DNA of 64,000 nucleotides from Lactococcus termiticola. GTDB lineage: Bacteria; Bacillota; Bacilli; Lactobacillales; Streptococcaceae. This document shows positions 1 to 8,363 of this stretch, one piece after another. The number at the start of each line of letters is the position of its first letter. Positions within the stretch are counted from its first letter, which is position 1. The translations under genes and the position numbers were made by a program. Location: positions 1-64,000 of the forward strand of contig NZ_BFFO01000004.1 in assembly GCF_003116835.1 (NCBI RefSeq), read 5' to 3'. The notes under the pieces are model-generated. The model was not told the origin of the DNA. It worked only from the letters and a program-made list of their open reading frames with translations, and made no database searches.

Positions 1-85
1 TAGAATCAAACATAAATCTTATCTTTCTTTCGGTATTTGTGTGGTTACTTATATCTTAGAGATAAGATTTTTCTTTTGCAAGAAA

Positions 86-115
86 AAATCGTGTGGGACA
101 TTTCCCACACGATTT
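86..115. terminator. Perfect hairpin near the left window edge
   Basis: The arms AAATCGTGTGGGA and TCCCACACGATTT pair perfectly around a short loop. A run of A precedes the stem on the + strand, so it would work as a Rho-independent terminator for leftward transcription. No leftward gene is visible to its right, so its owner is unknown. Confidence 0.5.
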
Positions 116-139
116 ATTATAGAGCCAGAATAATTTGTG

Positions 140-162
140 AAAGTCCCTTTCGGGGCTTTTTT
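140..162 (+). terminator. Rho-independent terminator-like hairpin
   Basis: The stem AAAGTCCC / GGGGCTTT has a TTTC loop and is followed by a T run. It could end a rightward transcript entering from outside the window. Confidence 0.5.
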
Positions 163-166
163 GCTA

Positions 167-216
167 CAGTTTTGAGGCAAAAATGCGGCCTAAGAGAGCA
201 TTCTTGCCCAAAACTG
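167..216. repeat. Family 2 palindromic repeat, copy 2a
   Basis: This is an interrupted palindrome: CAGTTTTG, GGCAA and AATGC pair in order with GCATT, TTGCC and CAAAACTG, with single unpaired bases between the blocks. The AATGC/GCATT block under an apical loop of about 11 nt is shared with the copies at 266-509 and 63117-63186. No coding sense is visible. Confidence 0.6.
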
Positions 217-265
217 TGCAAAGCTTTCCTTATTTATGCCTTGCAGGCAGCTTTGTCCCTTCGGG

Positions 266-509
266 TTGGGGATGTTTCTAATAATGGAGTGCTCGGGGCT
301 TGCTTGGCTAAGCTTTTGAGACAGCAATGCGACCAAGGGGAGCATTGAGGCCCAAAAGCTTCCAAGCAAGGTTACAAATAAAGAAAGCGAAGCTTTCTTC
401 CGTACTTCGACTATTTCTAAGTGCCTCGACGGCTCCCGAAGGGAGACTAAGAGGGGCTTAGAGTTGCTCGAAGCTAGTTCCGCGAGCACCCACTACTAGA
501 AACATCCCC
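266..509. repeat. Family 2 compound palindrome, copy 2b
   Basis: The outer arms at 268-295 and 483-509 pair over about 27 bp with a few mismatches. Nested inside, CTTGCTTGG and AAGCTTTTG (299-318) pair with CAAAAGCTT and CCAAGCAAG (353-370), and AATGC (326-330) pairs with GCATT (342-346). Further short hairpins fill 381-480. Reading frames in this stretch are products of the palindromes and look non-coding. The remainder of 1-549 shows nothing else recognisable. Confidence 0.55.
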
Positions 510-549
510 AGCTCAAAGGGAATAGCCGACTGCAAGCCAATTCTATGCC

Positions 550-578
550 TTGAAAAAAGAAAAGCTAAGTGTTAAAAT
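550..578 (+). promoter_or_regulatory. guaB promoter
   Basis: TTGAAA (550-555), a 17-nt spacer and TAAAAT (573-578) lie about 50 nt upstream of the guaB start. A small palindrome (GGCCAATGGCC) lies in the leader. No purine riboswitch fold is apparent. Confidence 0.6.
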
Positions 579-626
579 AGTGAAAATACAAAAAGGCCAA
601 TGGCCAAAATAATTGGAGGATATTGA

Positions 627-2111
<1,485 letters not shown>

Positions 2112-2112
2112 G

Positions 2113-2138
2113 AAAAAGGCTAGTGTTCTAGCTTTTTT
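2113..2138 (+). terminator. guaB terminator
   Basis: The stem AAAAAGGCTAG / CTAGCTTTTTT has a TGTT loop and a T run. It starts 2 nt after the guaB stop codon. Confidence 0.85.
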
Positions 2139-2217
2139 ATTTTCACCAAAAACCGTCTAGCTGAGCAAAGAAGCTGTTTTCATCCCGCTTTTCAGACGTG
2201 GCATTTAAGGGAAGAAA

Positions 2218-2227
2218 CTGATATAAT
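2218..2227 (+). promoter_or_regulatory. Extended -10 promoter for the HAD/cyclophilin operon
   Basis: TGATATAAT is an extended -10 element about 24 nt upstream of the HAD gene start. No good -35 element is visible. Confidence 0.5.
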
Positions 2228-2250
2228 TAAGACTAAGTAAGGAGTTCAGG

Positions 2251-3054
2251 ATGACAGATTTATTAGACAAGGCTTCAAAAATTAAGATTATCTTCTTTGA
2301 TATTGATGACACACTGAGGGTCAAGACGACGAGCTTCATGCCTGAGTCCATCAAGCGAGTCTTTAGCGCCCTCAAGGCCAAGGACATCCTGACTGGGATT
2401 GCGACAGGTCGCAATCTCTACGGTGTCGTCCCTGAGATCCGGGCCCTAAATCCAGACTTCTTGGTGACCATCAACGGAGCCTATGTCGAAGACGGCAAAC
2501 ACCAGCCCATCTACCAGCAGTCCTTTTCAGACGAGCTGGTGGAGGGTATCGTTGATTGGATGAAGGCTGAAAAGAGCGACTATGCCTATGTCGCGGCTGA
2601 CGACCTCCGGGTATCAGCCTGGAATGACCTGATTGATGAAGCCATCCAGCCGATTTATGGGACCCTCAAGGTAGAGCCAGATTATTATCAGTCTGAGAAA
2701 GTCTATCAGATGCTGACCTTCTCGGACCATGATGACAAGATTAAATTGCCTGAAAGCTTAGTCAAAGAAGTCCGCCTGGTCCGCTGGCATGAGCATAGCT
2801 CAGACATTGTGCCGGTCGAAGGCAGTAAGGCCATCGGCTGTCAGAAGGTCCTTGACCAGCTAGGACTCAAGCCTGAAGAGGCCATGAACTTTGGCGATGG
2901 CCTCAACGACCGGGAGCTCTTTGACTGGGCTGGCCTCTCTGTGGCCATGGAAGTCTCTCATCCTGAAATTTTAGAAAAGGCCGACTACATTACCGACAAG
3001 GTCGAGAATGACGGCATTCTAAAAGCTTTACAAGAATTAAAAATTATAGATTAA
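2251..3054 (+). CDS. Cof-type HAD-IIB hydrolase (sugar-phosphate or nucleotide phosphatase)
   Basis: This is a 267-residue HAD phosphatase. The nucleophile motif FFDIDDTLR is near residue 15 and the C-terminal metal-binding motif NFGDGLNDREL near residue 213. The cap between them fits the Cof (IIB) subtype. Substrates of this group are usually phosphosugars or FMN-like phosphates; the actual one cannot be read from sequence. The next gene, a cyclophilin, starts 12 nt downstream. As I recall, many streptococci carry these two domains as one bifunctional protein of similar combined length. The RBS GGAG lies 9 nt before the ATG. Confidence 0.88.
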   Translation: MTDLLDKASKIKIIFFDIDDTLRVKTTSFMPESIKRVFSALKAKDILTGIATGRNLYGVVPEIRALNPDFLVTINGAYVEDGKHQPIYQQSFSDELVEGIVDWMKAEKSDYAYVAADDLRVSAWNDLIDEAIQPIYGTLKVEPDYYQSEKVYQMLTFSDHDDKIKLPESLVKEVRLVRWHEHSSDIVPVEGSKAIGCQKVLDQLGLKPEEAMNFGDGLNDRELFDWAGLSVAMEVSHPEILEKADYITDKVENDGILKALQELKIID

Positions 3055-3066
3055 AGAGGAAATACA

Positions 3067-3654
3067 ATGACATATCCACAAACTGACCTGAACAATGTAA
3101 AAGGCCCTAAGGCCACAATCCACACCAATTTTGGCGACCTCAATATCCAACTCTTTGAAGAACAAGCTCCAAAAACTGTCAAAAACTTTGTTGAACTCAG
3201 CAAAAAAGGCTACTATGACGGCGTGATTTTCCACCGGATCATCAAGGACTTTATGATTCAGGGTGGTGACCCTACAGGGACCGGCATGGGTGGTGAGTCT
3301 ATCTATGGCTCAAAATTTGAAGATGAATTTTCGACAGATGTCTTCAACATCCGCGGAGCCCTCTCTATGGCTAATGCTGGCCCAAATACCAACGGTAGCC
3401 AGTTCTTTATCGTCCAAAACAAGAACCTGCCTTATCCTAAGGACGCCCTCCTTGAAGGTGGTTGGCCTGAAGAAGCAGCAGACGCCTACCAAAATGGCGG
3501 TACACCTCATTTGGATGGCCGTCATACCGTCTTTGGCCAGCTCGCTGACGAAGCTTCCTACAAGGTCCTCGACGACATTGCAGCCACTGAGACAGGGGCT
3601 CAAGACCGGCCAGTCAAGGATGTTGTGATTGAAGGCATCGATATTACTGAATAA
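3067..3654 (+). CDS. ppiB: Cyclophilin-type peptidyl-prolyl cis-trans isomerase
   Basis: This 195-residue single-domain cyclophilin catalyses proline isomerisation during protein folding. The family signature around [19 protein letters not shown] (about residues 54-72) includes the catalytic arginine. GSQFFIV, a [14 protein letters not shown] block and the C-terminal PVKDVVIE stretch follow the usual order. No signal peptide or membrane anchor is seen, so it should be cytoplasmic. It is translationally coupled to the HAD gene (12-nt gap, RBS AGAGGA) and is followed after 1 nt by the S1-domain gene, giving a three-gene operon. Confidence 0.92.
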   Translation: MTYPQTDLNNVKGPKATIHTNFGDLNIQLFEEQAPKTVKNFVELSKKGYYDGVIFHRIIKDFMIQGGDPTGTGMGGESIYGSKFEDEFSTDVFNIRGALSMANAGPNTNGSQFFIVQNKNLPYPKDALLEGGWPEEAADAYQNGGTPHLDGRHTVFGQLADEASYKVLDDIAATETGAQDRPVKDVVIEGIDITE

Positions 3655-3655
3655 A

Positions 3656-4060
3656 ATGGACAAGAATGTAAAAATTGGAGATGTCGTTGAGGCTGAAATC
3701 ATCGGTTTGCAGGACTATGGTTGCTTTGTGAAATTTCATATCACTGCTGAAAAAATCCTGGAATACAAGGGCCTCATCCACATCTCTGAAATCCAATCTG
3801 GCTTCATCAAAAATATCCACGAAGTGGTCAAGCTCAATCAAAAAATTAAGGCTCAAATCATTGATATTGATGAGTACTCAGGAAAAATCAGTCTCTCTAT
3901 GCGGAGCCTAGAAGAGGCCCCTAAGGTCCACCACTACTATCGGAAGAAATATTTCACAGATAACCGCTTAAATATTGGCTTTTCAAGCTTAGACAAGCAT
4001 TTGAAGGACTGGGTGCGGGAAAATGAAGCTTATTTGAGCCAACAACAAAAGCGGAAGTAG
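3656..4060 (+). CDS. cvfD: S1 RNA-binding domain protein (CvfD / general stress protein 13 type)
   Basis: This is a 134-residue protein with one S1 domain at about residues 3-75 (VGDVVEAEIIGLQDYGCF, then GLIHISEI and ISLSMRSL). That architecture fits the CvfD/GSP13 family of Firmicutes, which binds RNA or ribosomes and affects post-transcriptional regulation. The start at 3656 is preferred because an upstream in-frame ATG lies inside ppiB. The C-terminus is basic (HHYYRKKY, QQKRK), suiting nucleic-acid binding. It is the third gene of the HAD-cyclophilin operon. Confidence 0.82.
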   Translation: MDKNVKIGDVVEAEIIGLQDYGCFVKFHITAEKILEYKGLIHISEIQSGFIKNIHEVVKLNQKIKAQIIDIDEYSGKISLSMRSLEEAPKVHHYYRKKYFTDNRLNIGFSSLDKHLKDWVRENEAYLSQQQKRK

Positions 4061-4071
4061 AGGGTCTGCCT

Positions 4072-4677
4072 TTGAATGAACAAGTCTTAAAATATGTGAA
4101 AAGGACCTTTAATATCCTGACCATACTGGGACTGGTGGCGACCATTGTCGGCGGCATCTACCTTTGGAGGATAGGGGCCTTTCAAAATCAAGAGGCCCTC
4201 AGGCAGGTCATTTTGGCCCATCATTACATGGGACCGCTGATTTTCTTTTGCCTGCAAATCCTGCAGGTGATTGTCCCGATTATCCCGGGTGGCATCACGA
4301 TGGCGGCTGGTGTTCTCATCTTTGGCCCGGTCTGGGGCTTTATCTACAACTACGTCGGCATTGTCCTTGGCTCCCTCCTTCTGTTTTATTTTGGAAAGAA
4401 GTATGGCCAGAGCTTGGTCAAGACCTTCATCAAGGAAAAGTCCTACAACAAGTACATGGGCTGGCTCGACAAGGGGCAGAAACGCTTTAATATCGTCTTT
4501 ACCCTCTTGATTCTCTCGCCGGTCGCACCAGATGACGCCCTGGTCTTGATTGCCAGCCAGACCCGGATGAGCTGGAAGTATTTTACGCTGGTCATGTTTC
4601 TTTGTAAGCCCCTGCCCATCTTGTTTTATTCTTATTTCCTGATTTTTGGGGGAGATTTTATTGGGCATTTCTTATAA
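4072..4677 (+). CDS. TVP38/TMEM64 (DedA-like) membrane protein
   Basis: This is a 201-residue integral membrane protein with about five to six hydrophobic segments. The central pattern VPIIPGGITMAAGVLIFGP, followed by GSLLLFYFGKKYG, is typical of the TVP38/TMEM64 (VTT, SNARE-associated) family, some members of which act in lipid scrambling or transport. The start is a TTG 11 nt after cvfD; an ATG at 4076 is out of frame. Upstream purines AGAGG serve as a weak RBS. The exact function is not inferable. Confidence 0.8.
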   Translation: MNEQVLKYVKRTFNILTILGLVATIVGGIYLWRIGAFQNQEALRQVILAHHYMGPLIFFCLQILQVIVPIIPGGITMAAGVLIFGPVWGFIYNYVGIVLGSLLLFYFGKKYGQSLVKTFIKEKSYNKYMGWLDKGQKRFNIVFTLLILSPVAPDDALVLIASQTRMSWKYFTLVMFLCKPLPILFYSYFLIFGGDFIGHFL

Positions 4678-4689
4678 ATAGCTACTATA

Positions 4690-4708
4690 GAGTGGAACGC
4701 AACGAACC
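4690..4708. repeat. Possible arm-less scar of a family 1 repeat
   Basis: GAGTGGAA runs directly into CGCAACGAACC. These resemble the left flank (GAGTGGA..GGAAG) and right flank (GGAACGAAACGGACCC) of family 1 repeats with everything between them missing. The match is short and could be chance. Confidence 0.3.
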
Positions 4709-4715
4709 TTATCTG

Positions 4716-4745
4716 AACTCTTAACTCCCTGTTGAGAGTTTTTTC
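4716..4745 (+). terminator. Weak terminator after the TVP38 gene
   Basis: AACTCT (4716-4721) pairs with AGAGTT (4735-4740), followed by a T run. An alternative AACTC / GAG.GTT pairing is also possible. Confidence 0.5.
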
Positions 4746-4781
4746 ATTTTCATTTTTATCCAAAAGTTAAGCAAAAAAAGG

Positions 4782-4787
4782 TATAAT
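4782..4787 (+). promoter_or_regulatory. -10 element of rodA
   Basis: TATAAT lies about 40 nt upstream of the rodA ATG. The -35 region (AAGTTAAGC) is poor. Confidence 0.5.
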
Positions 4788-4826
4788 AGAAAGGAAATTC
4801 TAGTGAAGTGATAGAGAGGGAATAAA

Positions 4827-6128
4827 ATGCCCGAAGCAATAAATAATAAAGCAAAAAATAAAGCGAAAAATAAACAAGTCAGACGATTTACCTTTGACAG
4901 CCGGATTGACTATGCCGTCATCCTCCCGGTCCTCCTTTTGATCGTGATTGGCCTCTATGCCCTCTGGGTGGCCGTTTCTCATGATTATCCTAACCAGGCG
5001 ATGACCTTCGTCCTCCAGCAGGGCTCCTGGGTCATCATCGGCCTGGTCATTGCCTTTCTGGTCATGCACCTCGATGCCAAGTGGCTCTGGCAGTTGACAC
5101 CAGCCTTTTATTTCATCGGCCTGGCCTTATTGGTCCTCCCGCTCTTCTTATTTGACCCCAATCTGGTCGCCTCGACCGGGGCGAAAAACTGGGTCTCTAT
5201 TGGAGGCCATACCCTCTTCCAGCCCTCAGAGTTCATGAAGATTACCTATATCCTTATGCTCTCCCGCTGGATTGTGAGTTTTCAAGATAAGTTAGAGACC
5301 CGTGAGCTCAAGGACGACTTCCGCCTGATTGGCCGGCTTTTCCTGGCCACATTGCCCGTCGCCGTCCTTAGTGTTTTCCAACATGACTTCGGGACCTTCC
5401 TGGTCTTCGTTGTCATCCTGGCTGGTTTGATTCTGGTTTCAGGTGTTTCCTGGAAGATTATCCTGCCGGCAGTCCTCGCTGTTGTCCTGATCATTGTCGC
5501 TGTTGTCCTCCTGGTCATGAATCCGACAGGTCAAAAATTCCTAGGCGAGGTCTTCAGTCAGTACCAGGTTAACCGCTTTGTCGCCTGGCTCCATCCTTTT
5601 GAATACACAGAGACCTTCTCTGCCCAGCAGGCTGCTGCCCTGACGTCGGTCGGCATTGGTGGCCTCTTTGGAAAGGGCCTTGGCATGGCCAATGTCCACG
5701 TCCCTGTCCGTGAGTCAGACATGATTTTTACCGTCATTGGCGAAGATTTTGGCTTCATTGGTGGTGTGGTCGTGATTGTCCTTTATTTCATCCTGATTGC
5801 CCGGATGATTCGTGCGACCTTCCAGTCCAACAACCCCTTCTATACCTACATTTCGACCGGTTTTATCATGTTATTACTCTTCCACGTCTTTGAAAATATC
5901 GGGGCTGCCATTGGCGTCGTGCCACTGACCGGAATTCCACTGCCCTTCATTTCTCAAGGGGGGTCAGCCCTCATGGCTGACCTGATTGGTGTCGGCCTCG
6001 TCTTGTCGATGAAGTATAATCAGCTCCCTGACTGGTTCAATGCCAGAGACCAGGCCAGACGAAATCTGGAGATTAAGAAGAACAAGCGACGGCGGGCCAA
6101 GGCCAGCCAAATGGCTTCTAAGTCTTGA
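4827..6128 (+). CDS. rodA: RodA, SEDS-family peptidoglycan glycosyltransferase
   Basis: This is a 433-residue SEDS membrane protein with about ten transmembrane segments. It polymerises lipid II into glycan strands together with a class B PBP. FQPSEFMKITYIL and the C-terminal signature GIPLPFISQGGSALMA (about residues 366-381) place it in FtsW/RodA/SpoVE. The Q in ISQGGS and the separation from division genes favour RodA over FtsW. The N-terminus and the last 35 residues are strongly basic and cytoplasmic. The RBS is GAGAGGG before the ATG. Confidence 0.88.
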   Translation: MPEAINNKAKNKAKNKQVRRFTFDSRIDYAVILPVLLLIVIGLYALWVAVSHDYPNQAMTFVLQQGSWVIIGLVIAFLVMHLDAKWLWQLTPAFYFIGLALLVLPLFLFDPNLVASTGAKNWVSIGGHTLFQPSEFMKITYILMLSRWIVSFQDKLETRELKDDFRLIGRLFLATLPVAVLSVFQHDFGTFLVFVVILAGLILVSGVSWKIILPAVLAVVLIIVAVVLLVMNPTGQKFLGEVFSQYQVNRFVAWLHPFEYTETFSAQQAAALTSVGIGGLFGKGLGMANVHVPVRESDMIFTVIGEDFGFIGGVVVIVLYFILIARMIRATFQSNNPFYTYISTGFIMLLLFHVFENIGAAIGVVPLTGIPLPFISQGGSALMADLIGVGLVLSMKYNQLPDWFNARDQARRNLEIKKNKRRRAKASQMASKS

Positions 6129-6310
6129 CAGGTCTTCGGACTTATGATAGACTGATGCTATCATTTATCGGAGGTAAGGTCTATTGATTCTTTAAGTCAC
6201 TGTACAATTTAACATTCCATATCGCATGGTTTTTTGTCAGGACTTAAAGAAGAGAGAGATTGACCTTTTATTATCATAAAAGCTCTTTTTGCAGTCCTGT
6301 GAAAGGAGTT
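6125..6310 (+). promoter_or_regulatory. Promoter and structured leader, possible attenuator of the ABC-F gene
   Basis: TTGACA (6125-6130), a 17-nt spacer and TAGACT (6148-6153) make a strong promoter. The leader then has GGAGG (6170-6174), followed after 9 nt by a three-codon frame TTG ATT CTT TAA (6184-6195). CTTTAAGTC (6190-6198) pairs with GACTTAAAG (6241-6249). A hairpin CTTTTAT / ATAAAAG is followed by CTCTTTTT, a plausible terminator. GACTTAAAGAAGAG can alternatively pair with CTCTTTTTGCAGTC. Such leaders commonly couple antibiotic stalling to expression of ABC-F genes; that role here is inference. Confidence 0.5.
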
Positions 6311-6314
6311 TTTT

Positions 6315-7763
6315 ATGTCCAATATTCACATTTCATCACTCAATCTATCTTATGGCTCCAAGGTCATCTTTGACAATGCTGAGCTCAATATCGACCTCAG
6401 CTGGCAACTGGGCCTAGTCGGTAGAAACGGCCGGGGAAAGACTAGCCTGCTTAAGCTTCTGGCAGAGCGAATCCCAGTCAGTCAGTACTTTCCGCAGACA
6501 ATCCCAAACCCCAGCCAGCTGACCTTCTACCTGCTCCAGGATCTAATCGCTGTCGAGCAATGGCAGATCGAGCGGGAACTCAATCTTCTCAAGGTCGATT
6601 TGGACTGCCTTTGGCGACCTTTTGAGAGCCTCTCTGGTGGCGAGAAGACCAAGTGCTTGCTGGCCCTGCTCTTTCTTGATGAGGGAGGATTTTCCCTGAT
6701 TGATGAGCCGACCAATCATCTGGACCAGGCTTCAAGAGAGGATTTGCTCTATTATCTCAATCAAAAAAAGTCTGGCTTTATCATCGTCAGCCATGACCGT
6801 GACTTTCTCAATCGGGCGACCGACCATACGCTAGCCATCGAGCGACAGGACATCCGTCTTTATCAGGGCAATTATGCGACCTATGAGGCGGAAAAGGCCT
6901 TGACAGACCAGCAAGAAGCCAGTGAAAATCAAAAGCACGAACGTGAAATCGCCAGGCTCAAGCTCACCGCCAGAAGCAAGGCCGACTGGTCGGGCAAGCG
7001 GGAGAAGTCTAAAAACAAAGGCGAGTTCTCAGACAACGGCTTTGAATCGGCCAGGGCTGCTCGGATGATGAAAAAGTCCAAACAACTTGAGCGAAGGCTC
7101 CAGCAGGAAATCACAGAAAAAGAAGGCCTCCTGAAGAACATCGAGAAGATTAATCCGCTGACTATGAATACCAAAAAGAGCAAGAGTCCTGTATTACTGA
7201 GCCTCGAGGAAGTCATCCTCTCTTATGATCAGCCCCTCTTTGAGCCCGTCAGCCTTGACCTAAAAGCTGGCGACATCCTGTCTATCGAAGGACCTAATGG
7301 CTCAGGCAAGACCAGCCTCCTAAAGGCGATATTATCAGATTTTGATGCTAGTCTATCCGGAGAGATTAAAAAAGCGCATCAACTTAAAATCTCCTACCTC
7401 AGTCAGAATCAGAGCTACAGAGGCCAGCTAAGAGACTTGGCCGAATACTATCATCTGGACCTCGAGCTCTTTTATAACAATCTCAGAAAACTCGGACTCG
7501 AGCGAAAGAGCTTTGAACAGGCTATCGAGAGCATGAGCCAGGGCGAGCAGAAGCGGGTCGCCCTCGCCAAGTCCCTCACAGAGTCGGCTGAGCTCTATCT
7601 CTGGGACGAACCCTTAAATTATTTGGACGTCTTTAATCAAGACCAGTTGATTGACCTGATTCATCAACATCGGCCCAGCATGATTCTGATAGAGCACGAC
7701 CGGCGATTCCTAGAGGCTGTCAGGGCCGAGACTATCCAGCTCGCTCCTACGCAAAGTCGCTGA
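6315..7763 (+). CDS. Lsa-type ABC-F ribosomal protection protein
   Basis: This is a 482-residue soluble protein with two ABC domains and no transmembrane segments. Domain 1 has Walker A GRNGRGKT (about residue 37), LSGGEKTK and SLIDEPTNHLD. Domain 2 has GPNGSGKT, MSQGEQKRVALAKSL and WDEPLNYLDVF. The spacing and motifs such as YFPQT, WRPFESLSGGEKTK and WDEPLNYLDVFN match the Lsa group. Lsa proteins displace lincosamides, streptogramin A and pleuromutilins from the ribosome. The specific resistance phenotype is inference. The strong promoter and structured leader fit inducible expression. Confidence 0.85.
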   Translation: MSNIHISSLNLSYGSKVIFDNAELNIDLSWQLGLVGRNGRGKTSLLKLLAERIPVSQYFPQTIPNPSQLTFYLLQDLIAVEQWQIERELNLLKVDLDCLWRPFESLSGGEKTKCLLALLFLDEGGFSLIDEPTNHLDQASREDLLYYLNQKKSGFIIVSHDRDFLNRATDHTLAIERQDIRLYQGNYATYEAEKALTDQQEASENQKHEREIARLKLTARSKADWSGKREKSKNKGEFSDNGFESARAARMMKKSKQLERRLQQEITEKEGLLKNIEKINPLTMNTKKSKSPVLLSLEEVILSYDQPLFEPVSLDLKAGDILSIEGPNGSGKTSLLKAILSDFDASLSGEIKKAHQLKISYLSQNQSYRGQLRDLAEYYHLDLELFYNNLRKLGLERKSFEQAIESMSQGEQKRVALAKSLTESAELYLWDEPLNYLDVFNQDQLIDLIHQHRPSMILIEHDRRFLEAVRAETIQLAPTQSR

Positions 7764-7782
7764 AATATGGTAAAATAAGAGC

Positions 7783-8346
7783 ATGATTATAAATCTCGTC
7801 ATCATTATCCTCTTGATTTGGGCCTTTATGATTGGCTATTCAAGAGGCCTGATTTTACAGGTCATCTATAGTCTGGCAGCCCTTGTGGCCGCAGTTATTG
7901 CAGGGATTGGCTATCAGGGTCTGGCTAAGACGCTGACGAGCTGGGTGCCCTTTGCCAGTGCGACGCAGGACTCTAAGCTCTTGTTTTTTGGAAATCCCCA
8001 GCTCTTGTTTCGTGCCGACGATGCCTTTTACGCTGGCTTGGCCTTCCTGATTATCTTTCTGGTCGTCTTTACGATTGCCCGCCTGCTGGGCCTCCTACTC
8101 CATATTGTTGCCATGCCTTTTGGGCGAAAGGGCAAGATTATTGCCGGTATCCTAGGCCTTGCGACGACCTATTTTGGCCTCCAGATGGCCTTTACCCTAT
8201 TGGCCCTTGTGCCGATGGGCAATGTCCAAGAACAGCTCTACGCTTCAGGACTGGTCCGCTTTATGGTCCTCCACACACCGATTAGCTCGAGCATCTTGCA
8301 AAATACCTTTATCCAAAACATCACACATCTCAATCCTCTGGGTTGA
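7783..8346 (+). CDS. CvpA family membrane protein
   Basis: This is a 187-residue membrane protein with about four hydrophobic segments. The N-terminal pattern (LVIIILLIWAFMIGYSRGLILQVI) is typical of CvpA, the colicin V production family; its molecular role is poorly defined. It starts 20 nt after the ABC-F gene and ends 18 nt before mutS2. CvpA next to mutS2 is a common arrangement in streptococci and lactococci. The RBS is weak (AAGAG). Confidence 0.85.
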   Translation: MIINLVIIILLIWAFMIGYSRGLILQVIYSLAALVAAVIAGIGYQGLAKTLTSWVPFASATQDSKLLFFGNPQLLFRADDAFYAGLAFLIIFLVVFTIARLLGLLLHIVAMPFGRKGKIIAGILGLATTYFGLQMAFTLLALVPMGNVQEQLYASGLVRFMVLHTPISSSILQNTFIQNITHLNPLG

Positions 8347-8363
8347 GTTTTATTTGAGAAATT

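Noticed and set aside
37-489. Open frames on both strands in the first 500 bases
   Set aside because: They consist of palindromic repeat sequence, lack RBSs and overlap one another.
6155-6187. Ten-codon frame MLSFIGGKVY upstream of the ABC-F gene
   Set aside because: Its ATG lies between the -10 element and the expected transcription start, so it would not be on the mRNA.
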